From Owenia fusiformis (lineage: Eukaryota; Annelida; Polychaeta; Sabellida; Oweniidae): a stretch of 64,000 nucleotides of DNA. The first letter of the stretch is position 1. Every line of letters starts with the position of its first letter. The DNA lies in assembly GCA_903813345.2 (NCBI GenBank), contig CAIIXF020000010.1:1355169-1419168 (forward strand), given 5' to 3'. Both the position numbers and the translations under genes were made by a program. The notes under the pieces were generated by a model. That model ran no database searches and had not been told where the DNA came from. It saw only the letters and a program-made list of their open reading frames with translations. Shown one piece after another: positions 1 to 9,800 of this stretch.

Positions 1-1080
1 CAATGCATTTTCTGAACACAGGACTCCAAACATCATCCACTATGTTCCTTCATTCTTCATTATGTGTCAAGTCGTCTACTCCTATAATGTGGAGATGTAG
101 AACATGGAGCTAAATCTGAACTTTTACCATTTGTACATGATGTGTACTTAAAATCACTCTGTCTGGAATGAATGAAACAAACTTATGTTTCTGCCTATGA
201 AATATGAGTGTGTCTATGTGTCTATGTGCAAGGTAACATGTTCAGTTGCATTACCTATACCAACTTAAGCATACACATATCTACCCTTATAGAGCTTGAT
301 ATCTAAATGAGCGATCCATGCTAGAATTTCACTGCTAGCCCTAAGACTCACCTCTTGTTTAGATAATTACAAGTTCATATTTTTCATTTTCAACAGTTAC
401 TTCATGTATTAAATTGACAATTGGTATGTTATGCTTTATAAGAGATCTAAATATGTATGAAGAGACTAGGTTCTTTACTGCAACCCATCTAATTTACATT
501 TTCTGTTAACCTCATTACTAAGCTCTTGGAGTTGTCATTCACTGGTATAATAGATATAGGGTTTATCCTTGGAAACTTCCCATTGGTCACCATGTTACCC
601 AGCTGATATCTAACAATTCCTTGGGATATACCCTATATCTAATCCCTACTGGTTTATCACACTTCTAATTTAACAATTGGAAAAGTTGGAAAATTAAGCA
701 TCTTCTAAATAATTTTGTTTTTCAAGTCACTTTAAGGAACTGATAAAAATATAAAATATATGTTCTTACCTTTGGTTTATCAGAGTCAGTGTTGGAATGA
801 CGTTCAATGTGATCCTTTTATCCAAATAAGCACCCAGTTCAAATATTTTCTTGATTGTCAATGGTTTATATGATTATCTCAACTGTCTTAGTTGACAATG
901 TTTGAAAAAAATAAATAAATAATACAAAAATTTCCAAAGTCTTTAAATCAGCTGCCTTGTAGGTAAAATATAGTTTGTATATAAATATATAAAATAAATT
1001 TGTATCCCAAAATAAAAAATCTCCTAATTTATCTAATGATTATCTATAAAGGTAGTCAGATAATGGTGTTTGAGTACTCC
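1..1080. other. non-coding stretch, no gene seen
   Basis: AT-rich intergenic or intronic DNA. I find no open frame with splice signals on either strand. The only structure is a short inverted repeat at 541-652, listed separately. Confidence 0.5.
541..652. repeat. short inverted repeat (hairpin element)
   Basis: The two arms share TAGATATAGGG in opposite orientation and are enclosed by ACTGG/CCAGT-type ends, so about 110 bp can fold back on itself. It could be a small MITE. I could not identify a target-site duplication. Confidence 0.45.
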
Positions 1081-1335
1081 CCAATAGTTTTCAACAATCT
1101 AATGAATTTTTCCAAATCTTGAAAGCTTTCGTCGTCTATGGTCAGTGATGCTTGCTTTATCATTGTATTGTATCTCATGCGATGTTTACTACGTAGAATT
1201 GTGTCTATATTTCCCACTGGTTCCTATTTGAGGTTAAGTTTTCCAGCTGCTTTGATTTCTTCATCAAGGTCAGAGGCTTCTCTTTCTATGGCTTGCAGCT
1301 TCTGATTGGTTTTAATCTGGATAGCACTATCTGCA
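1081..1335 (-). pseudogene. exon-like segment, paralogue of 50759-50945
   Basis: On the minus strand an acceptor-like TTGCAG precedes a coding-like stretch with a charged, helix-prone sequence (key part KLQAIEREASDLDEEIKAAG). After an in-frame TAG it continues into a part containing HRMRYNTMIKQASLTIDDE. That second part is nearly identical in DNA to 50759-50945, including about 70 identical bases. The in-frame stop may mean decay, or an intron boundary where the TAG is an acceptor. I do not recognise the family. It could be the last exon of a gene whose other exons lie outside, a decayed duplicate, or part of a repeat. Confidence 0.4.
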
Positions 1336-1475
1336 ACAAATACAGTAAAATTCAGTTTATCAGTAAATATTATCAGATGCACTGCAAGGAGTCTTTATAA
1401 GCAAGCTTAAATGCTAGTGGCTGAGCATTGCACACCTTCAAAGCTGCCATTGCTGAGCAACTTGAGAATATAGTA

Positions 1476-1647
1476 CAGTAAAACATGTATATCTGAACAA
1501 TTCTTTAATAGGAACACCTCTCAATGTGAACACTTTTTCTTAGTTCCAAATTTATTTTGTTTCATTAATTCACATATTAGGAAACCTGGTAGTCCCAATA
1601 TTTTGGCAGCCTGTCTCAGTAGTGCTCAGATTAGACAGGTTTTACTG
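1476..1647. mobile_element. 172-bp MITE with CAGTAAAAC ends
   Basis: The left end CAGTAAAACATGT is preceded by TA. The right end, reverse-complemented, reads CAGTAAAACCTGT. A second copy of nearly the same length is at 34551-34724. The TA target and these ends are typical of Tc1/mariner/pogo-type non-autonomous elements. The right TA has become TT. It has no coding capacity. Confidence 0.6.
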
Positions 1648-3681
1648 TTACAGCATATTTGTTAATGCATACTCTTATTCTCAGTCTCTGAGCCTTTCGT
1701 CCAGTGCCATCCTTACCTCCTGTGCCTCACCTCATGCAGATCTTTAAATTCCCGCGAAATTTACCCTTCTAAATATTTTGACCTGCTTCAAAAAATATAT
1801 TTGTTTGCGTTTGCTACTGATTTTATTCGTTATATTTTATAAAATGTTTATTTCTAATGTAGTAAAAATTCATTCATAAGAAAAATATTAAGTAATTCGT
1901 AACAAACTGTTAGAAATGAATACTTAGGAATTTGCAAGGTCAGAAATTGTTTATTAACACCGTTGCTATGCAGTTCGTTTTGAAGTGACGTCATCCCCAT
2001 ATTCTTAATTTTAATCGTCTAATAAACGAATACCACATGTCGATGTGATGTTCTTATTGATAAAATTGAATTTCTTAGATATTTCTTTATCTTGTTGTTA
2101 GATAACACGTTATGATATTGGTGAACTTGCCAGAAATTAACATAATATTATTTGAAGCGTTTTTGGAAAATTTTGACACCGCCATCTTGAAATCGTGTAG
2201 TAATGTTGAACCCAGTGATTATCGATCTTGACATTTTACAACTTGTTGCTCCGCGGAGATTTTTACCTAAAAACACATCAAATACAACATTGATTACCAA
2301 TTTCAATGGTAAAATCATTTGTAAACGTTATGATTAATGGAATGTTAAAGTTTTGGCATTGTTGATTTCGTAATAAAGAAAGTACTAATTTCTGAAGCTT
2401 TCTAAGATCCTGCCCCGGGAATTTTAGAACTATTTCAACAACGTCAGAGAGGTAGTGAAGGTACGCAACGAACGAAATGAATTTTGAGAATGTCTTATTC
2501 TGGAAGCTGTTAGATACAAGTTAGATAGATGAAACTTTCTATCACAAATCCTGAAGTTCGAGAATAAATCATATTAGAAATGAGCTAATGCAAATTGCAA
2601 ACCTTAAAATATTTACTGGAGCAAGAAAGGGAGAAATCAGTTAGTCGTAACAGGCGCATTTTAAAATTGAATGAATCTTGACAATGTTTTAAAGTCAGAG
2701 GGTGAACAACCCCAGGATTCAAAGAAGACATGTCTATAATTTAAATCTATATTGAGATTACATCATCTCTGATTGGTCAAATCAACAATTTGTATTTTGT
2801 ACCAGTGTATGTAAATATGGAAGTTGTGACATCAAAGCAATATCCAAGACCCAGTGTCCACCTTAAATAGCAGCCAATATAATATGCCAAAATGGCAAAA
2901 TCAGCAAATTAAATAGTGCCAAATTAACCCATTCTTCAGTATACAAATAAGACCTTCAAAAATTGACAGTTTTAAACCCATCCTGTAAAATCTAAAAATA
3001 TTTTGTAAGATCTGTGGCAAACCACCATCACCTACATGAATCACAGAGAACTATTTACGTCATAATATTGTTTTTAGTGATTTTTTCTGAATATTCTCTT
3101 TGACATGAATAATTACACTACAGTTGCAGTTGTTGACCGTCTGAGTTAAGTTACTCTTCCGATTTTTAAATTATGTTGTGTAAGTGTCTACTAACATATA
3201 CATAAATTAGCATGCCATGATTTTTGGTGTATTCATGCAGATAAATGTAAATAAAAGACAAAACATTCCATATTCAAATTCAAGTAAAATCATCATTTTA
3301 ATTGATGTTTCAGTACAAATCATAGTACCCCTATAGGCATAATGATGAAATCTTGAAATAGTAATACATTTTTTAGAACAGGGATGATGCAACTTTTACT
3401 GTAGTATGTGCCTTAAAGGTGACTATGACCTTAGACGGCATTTGCAATGTCAAAATGCCATGGAAGTGCTAAGCAGCATAAAAATCCACTATGAGAAAAA
3501 TTGGAAGAGTGAAGATCAACATCAATGTATACTTAAAATAAACAGATTGAGCAATGACAAATATGATAAATCAAGACAGTACATGAATAAATAAATATAC
3601 CGGTTTGTTGTTTTACTTCAAATAGTTCAATTTTGTTTCTTAAAAAGAGTACATGTAATTACTGGGGATGATAATCTGAGC
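1648..3681. other. non-coding stretch, no gene seen
   Basis: AT-rich DNA with short random frames only. A 62-codon plus-strand frame at 3406-3594 has no supporting splice or family evidence. I cannot assign a function to any part. Confidence 0.45.
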
Positions 3682-3856
3682 CAGGGACGGATCCAGGATT
3701 TAGTGTTAGGGGGGGGGGGGGGGGGGGGGGGCGTGTGATAATAACTGTGAGCGAAGAGTCAAATTTTGTAAAAAGTGATGAGGCAAAACACAAATTTTCC
3801 GACCTTTTAGGGGGGGGGGGGTGCGCCCTCCACGCCCCCGTCTAGATCCGCTAGTG
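3682..3856. mobile_element. 175-bp hAT-like MITE (CAGTGGCGGATC family), poly-G rich
   Basis: Left end CAGGGACGGATCCAGG and right end (reverse complement) CACTAGCGGATCTAG form imperfect TIRs. The element is flanked on both sides by the 5-bp direct repeat TGAGC. It contains two long G runs, at about 3710-3731 and 3809-3821. Same family as 20761-21066 and 37000-37049. The superfamily call (hAT-like with a 5-bp duplication) is inference from TIR and duplication length. Confidence 0.7.
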
Positions 3857-4089
3857 TGAGCCAGGTGGTTTCACTATATGCATCAGAGTTCACTTCATTG
3901 ATCATACCTTTTTTTTCAATGTTTTTTATTTCTGGGGTACTTGAATTTTTTAAGAAACAGAATGGATTATAAATATTATTCAGTATTTCCTAAATGATGG
4001 TACTCTCGCATACAGTGGTGTAACCAGGAAGGCAAAAAATATTTTCAAGCCTGTTAAAGAATCGATGCCTCACCCTGTCTGTCTATGCT

Positions 4090-4500
4090 ACATTGTCACG
4101 GTCATATTGTGCTTTAACATTACCACAGTCATGCCAGGCCTTGCAACCATTGTCGTGGTCATATCAGGCTTTAACATTACCACGGTCATGACAGGCCTTG
4201 CAACCATTGTCACGACGGTCATATCAGGCTTTAACATTACCATGGTCATGTCAGGCCTTGGAATATAGAATAGCATTGTCACGGTCATATCAGGCTTTAA
4301 CATTACCACAGTCATGACAGGCCTTGCAACCATTGTCACGATGGTTACCACGGTCATGTCAGGCCTTGCAATAAAGTATAGCATTGTCTTGGTCATATCA
4401 GGCTTTAACATTACCACGGTCACGACAGGCCATGCAATATAATATAGCATTGTCACGGATATATCAGGTTATCACGATAACACTACCACGGTCATGGCAG
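4090..4500. repeat. degenerate minisatellite, about 57-60 bp dimeric period
   Basis: GCTTTAACATTAC recurs at 4111, 4168, 4228, 4294 and 4402. Each period is built from two related ~29-bp halves, one carrying GGTCATATCAGGCTTT and the other GGTCATGACAGGCC. Both strands stay open for over 60 codons only because of the repeat, so those frames are not genes. Confidence 0.8.
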
Positions 4501-4610
4501 GATCCTTGCGAAACTTAAAAACACTTAATAACATGGTGACGGTCGTGCCAGGCATAAGTCTTGCAACAGATAGGGTCTTGATACAGTGGCCTTCCATGTG
4601 GTTAGAAGAA

Positions 4611-5113
4611 CACTGCCCCCAGGATTCCGTGTTTGCAGAGCGCGGACAGAATTTGCCTCTGCCCGCGGAATTGCAGAATCAACTATTTTGGTCAATTTCC
4701 TAAATCCGCAGAATCCATATATTTTCCAAAAGTTTAAAAAGTCAGTCTTACCTGTAACAATTTGACACGTTTTCAGTCAAATCCCTTGCAGAAATAACCC
4801 AAATTATGCGAAGTGAAAATTCTAAACGCCATCGTTTGATTTCTGCCGTTAAATGGCAGCATGTATGTAGTGACTGACTACCTGACTATCACGATATTTT
4901 CCCGTTTACTGGTTCGAAAACCATTAGTTTTTCTTTCGGTTCTCGTCAGAAAGTTAAACAAAGACATAAATTAATAACAGTTATTTATATTATATAAAAA
5001 AATGCCGCGAATATCCGCGGAATTTCTGCAGAATTAGCCATTTCTTCTTGCAGAATTCACTAATTTCACTTGCAGAATTGAGCATTTTAACTTGCAGAAA
5101 ACTGGGGGGAGTG
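4611..5113. mobile_element. putative 503-bp MITE with CACTG/CCCCCAG ends
   Basis: The ends CACTGCCCCCAG and (reverse complement) CACTCCCCCCAG match at 11 of 12 positions. Inside, CTTGCAGAATT and CCGCGGAAT motifs recur near both ends, which is typical of sub-terminal transposase sites. No target-site duplication is clear, so the boundaries are tentative. Confidence 0.4.
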
Positions 5114-5342
5114 AGGTAATAATAACATGTCTCTGGCTGACACCCTGTTTCATATCATCTCAAGTGTGATAAGAAATAGTGTCATGGTTTATCATGATGA
5201 TGTAGATCGTAGACAGTACTTAGATATCTATTTTACCATCGAAAATCGAGTAAACACAAGATTAGTACTGATACCAAAATATTACACGGGAGATTACATC
5301 ATAAAAATGGCCAGAATTTAGGCAAAAACGTGTAGGCCCCTA

Positions 5343-6020
5343 CAGTTGGGGACAAAAATAAATGACAGGTCGATTTTCGATCACCATTTCCGAACTCCTA
5401 TGCAGTGTCTCGGTATAGACACTGCGGCGGGCAGATTATGGAATCCCCAAAATTTGGGGAAGATAGTCCCCCTTTTTGTCACAGATGTACTTGTTTTTCA
5501 CACAACTTATAAAATATATGTTCTTTTATGTTCAACAATAATTATTTTGTCAAAATATTCCAAAATCAATGAAATATAAGAGGAAATCCCCGCGGAAGGA
5601 ATTCTGAGTAAAAGTTGTGTTGATAAAATTTACCGCACGTGTTGTTTATATTTGTTTATTAGTTAATACGCGCAATTCAACCAATGAAATTGTCTAAATT
5701 TTACAATCACGCGACCTGAGCATGGGACTAGAACCAATCACGTCAGTTGTTTATTACGATGTTACCATGCTTACGGTGAGACACCTGCCCGCCGCAGTGA
5801 TATATCACTGCACGGGAGTTCGCACCATTTCCTAATTATGGTGGTCTGAAAGCCCATAATTTCAAATATTGTCTAGATACATATCCCTTAAAATTTGTAT
5901 ATCTTACATTTTGTATAATCTCATCCACTGATTTATGGCCTCTTGTAAATTCTCTTATTTTTAACATGGGAAATCCTCACTTCAGCAAATCCACCTGTCA
6001 TTTATTTATGTCCCCAACTG
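5343..6020. mobile_element. 678-bp TA-flanked DNA transposon (non-autonomous)
   Basis: Both ends read CAGTTGGGGACA followed by AAATAAATGACAGGT (one mismatch between them), forming TIRs of about 30 bp flanked by TA on each side. A second inner inverted pair (GCGGCGGGCAG near 5427 and CTGCCCGCCGC near 5785) makes it a nested foldback. It has no transposase frame. The TA duplication fits Tc1/mariner-type mobilisation. Confidence 0.75.
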
Positions 6021-6223
6021 TACATGTTGTAGATCTATTGGAAATAAACTCAGTGTAGTGTATGTACTCCCTTTTGATTGTAACACTCACCTGAGTTGAG
6101 GACAAGATTGTCAGCTATTATGTATTCAAATCAGCATTGATCCGGATCCCGCAATTCATTCCACTTTCCAACTTTCTTCTTTGGCTATTTTCTTTGGCGC
6201 TGAAGTCACGTTGACCCGTCACT

Positions 6224-6528
6224 CAAGGAGGATTGGCTCCCAGGATCGAAACTCGATATTTTCCAACAATGAAAACGTCGAAATGTCGTTATTTTCTGAA
6301 ATTAAAACCGACTATAAATTCAAAATAAACAGTTCAAAAGATTCGTACCAATATCTCGATCGTTTCTTGTGAGTTTTGGAATTTTTCGTTTGGAAATAAG
6401 ACCAAAATTCACGATTTAAATGTTGAAGTGAACAAAATGGCGGCTGTTTGAATTCGAATTTTGTATTACGACATACCCATATATGGGACAGAATATCGGT
6501 GGTGCACTCTGGGAGCCAATCCTCCTTG
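6224..6528. mobile_element. 305-bp MITE, 20-bp perfect TIR, 9-bp duplication
   Basis: The element starts CAAGGAGGATTGGCTCCCAG and ends with its exact reverse complement. The 9-bp direct repeat CCCGTCACT flanks it at 6215-6223 and 6529-6537. A 9-bp duplication is typical of Mutator-like elements (MULEs), so I infer a MULE-type MITE. It lies just upstream of the first exon of the gene at 6846 and could affect its promoter region. Confidence 0.8.
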
Positions 6529-6538
6529 CCCGTCACTA

Positions 6539-6640
6539 CCACTAAGGGCAATCTACAACTGATTCGGTTTTCTGATTCGGTTCTTTGCGCATATGTTATG
6601 CGCATTTTAAATTTGATTGGTTCATTTTAGTTTTGTACAT
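6539..6640. mobile_element. partial copy of the AAGGGCAATCTACAACTG-end element
   Basis: AAGGGCAATCTACAACTG, GATTCGGTT and GCGCAT motifs and the sequence TTTGATTGGTT match the left part of the element at 15575-15957. No right end is present here. It directly abuts the 9-bp duplication of the preceding MITE. Confidence 0.55.
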
Positions 6641-6845
6641 GCGCAATGTATATTAAAATTATCTTCTTTATTTGTTTATAGATGTCATTGTCATTGGAAA
6701 AAACACGAGAGAATTTTACCCAGCATACATTTGTAATCGTATTGAAGAAGAAACAACGTCATTTCCTTAATTTGAAATAGATGTCGCCACAACATTTCTC
6801 AAGTTTGTTTTGCCGGGAATTTGAAGTTTTGGGCAGCATGGGAAG

Positions 6846-9800
6846 ATGGACGTGGAAATGGAGGGAGCAGACGAGGATCAAACGCAAGACCAGTAAGTAA
6901 GCCTAGATGTTTATCAACATCCAAATTTATAAATACACTGATTAGAAGCTAATGAATAGAGTCTATTGTATTGTCGGACCTCATTCACTGTTTTCATGGG
7001 CTTTCAAATTGAAAGCCCATGCTGTTTTTTAAGATTTCTTTATTGAAACGTCAAATTAGCTTAAAACTTTTCTTATAGTATGTCTAGTCTAAAAGACACA
7101 TCTTGATATGGTGATAGCCTATATTCAATTATAAAGAACAACATGACAATGCTCCAGATTTTGGCAATGCTATATTATATTGCATGGCCTGTACCGGATT
7201 TTCTCGCATATAAGCCCTGGGCGTATAACTGAAAGAAGGGGTAATTTTGTTTGTTATTTTACCTCTTATTTTTCGCCCATGGGCGTATAAGTGTACTACT
7301 TTCGAATTTTGGACAAGTGGGCGTAAAGCCCGGGGGTGGGGGGGTTCACTGTGTACAAAATTTTGGCAGGGGTCCTAGGCTGAAACCTCAGATATCAATA
7401 TATTCCCATACCAAAATGTCAAATTTGAATGTGTTCCCATCAAATCAAGAAATGGTATACCGCTACCAGTATAGCTATACTGTATGTTAACTCCCTATCT
7501 AGGCCCATTAAGCTGTCAACGCAAACATTAATGTGGTTTCATATTCCAGCAAACTGTAGAAGTTGCTTCTCAAAGCAGAATTAGGGTTTTGCTAAAATGT
7601 TACTGTACACAGAGAAATATACTTCATTTCCCATCATTTTTGTTTTTGAGATAATAATGTTATTTATCTTATTTGACTTAGTTTTTTGACAAAATATAAA
7701 TAAATAGAATGCGTACTGTTAAAAAATTATTGTTAGATTATTTAAAAGGATGAGATTTCGTTGATTTATTTCTGAAAGATTACTATACGCTAATATAAAG
7801 AGTTTACAGTAATAGAAGAAACCAAACTGCTTTTAAGAGAATACATTACCCTTTACATTCTAAATGTAGCAAACTTTATCATTAATATTATTTATCGAAT
7901 CCATCTAGTCTTGGATCTATCAATGATTTCCAATGTAGTGTACTGTGAAAGAATGCTGCTATCTCAAATATTTTCAACGTTTTTTAATCTTTTCTGAGTG
8001 AAAAATATTTCAGTAGATTGATTTCAGAAGAGGTTGATGAGATGATACAAGATAGTAAACTTTACAAACTCTTGTGAATTAATATCCTTTACCTTTCGGT
8101 TGCAATTTTTGTATTTTTTTGATATTTTACAAATACTGCACATAGTGTGAGTGCACAGTAGGGTCAGCATTATAGTACCCCACACAAGTTTTTGATCATA
8201 ACTTTAACCCGTGATTGTTGAACATTCTACCAAAGTTGCTATATTGTTTCAATGAATATGATGTTAAAACTGTAGTGCATTTATGATTCAACCATGACAA
8301 CACCTGGACAACTAGATATCAAGCGCAAGTATATTTCCAAAATAAAGCTTTGTCGATGAACCTGTCTTATAGACAGTCTACCGATAGACTATTCAAAAAT
8401 ACCATAAAGATCTACTTTAAACAGAGTGTTATTGTTCAAATAAGTGATAAGTAAATAAAATTGTCTAAATCTATTCTAAATTTTGATTTTATGACGTCAA
8501 ATTGGTTAAAGCATTACGTAATGACACCATTGGTTCAGTTGCGTGTGTTTCTATTGTTATTGATATTGAAGTAAAATGAAAACAAAAATTTTCTATGTTG
8601 GAAATTGCCTCTAGTTTATCTGTGTGCTAAATTTAATAACACATAGTTAAGGGTAGAATGTTAATTGCCATACCAAATGTCCAAAAAGGTACCCATGTGC
8701 GCCAAGGATCCCCGTCAAGGTTTATAAGTGAACCTCCTAGGGCGTAAAGGTGAGAAGAGCTGATGAATACAAAGACTACCGTGCCTACTGTTGTAGTCCT
8801 ACCGCATGTTTTGTAAGAATTATAAAGGAAATGTCACCTACAACCTTGGATTTAATGTTGAAACAAAGTAACAACAGAACGATCCACCACTGCCACTTGA
8901 ACTTAATGTTGAAACAAAGACAAAGTAATGACAGAACTATCTGCCAGTGAGAAAATATTCTTGAATTTATTGAAAAATCAATAAATAGTCATTTTTTATA
9001 GGCCCATGGGCGTATAAGCGTACTACATTCGATTTTTGGCCCATGGGCCTACATTTAGGGGGGCGTATATGCGAGAAAATCCGGTAATGCTTATAAACAT
9101 AAACATTTTGTAATCCCATTTCACCTTATTTTAAAATCATTTTTACACATTTAAGGGCCCCGCTTAACCATCCACAAATTAATGTACAGTGACAAAATAT
9201 TCCGTCGTACACTTTAGATGTATGGTGTCACTATTCTAACTGATATGAAGCAAAAATGATGATGTGGGTGTGGTGTAGGTTTTAAAAATTAATCTTATCC
9301 GAGGAATACTTAAGGGATTGTATGTTTAATTTCGTGTGTATTCGATTTGGAAGACATTTACCTTTCTAACTCTGTGAAAAGTTTTTCGGGCAGTGCTCGA
9401 GTTTTTTCGTAGTTAATATACCCACCATCATCACCATCATGGTCATTTTTTCCCCGTCGCCTAAGAATGTCTATTATTTTTATGGGAATATATTTCCCAA
9501 AATTACATAATAATAAGGTCGGTTGAAGATTTAATAAAAATTCATGTTTTTGCTAAAATAATAAAAATAAGAAAATCATAAGTGTACGTTGTCTTGTCAA
9601 TGTACGTTATCCCATTGAACTTACATATCTAATTTCACAGTTAACCCTTATGTAGACAATGTATTTTTCATAACACTATGAAACCTTCAACCGTCTTAGA
9701 TTGTGTAGTTTAGAGAAACACATAAAAATATTGGGCACTCTTACACGACAGGGGAGAAAATGATCAAAGAAAATGTGTAAAAAAACACATTTTTCCAATT

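Noticed and set aside
4088-4456. 122-codon minus-strand frame of MTVVMLKPDMT-type repeats
   Set aside because: Arises from the ~58-bp minisatellite; the opposite strand is also open.
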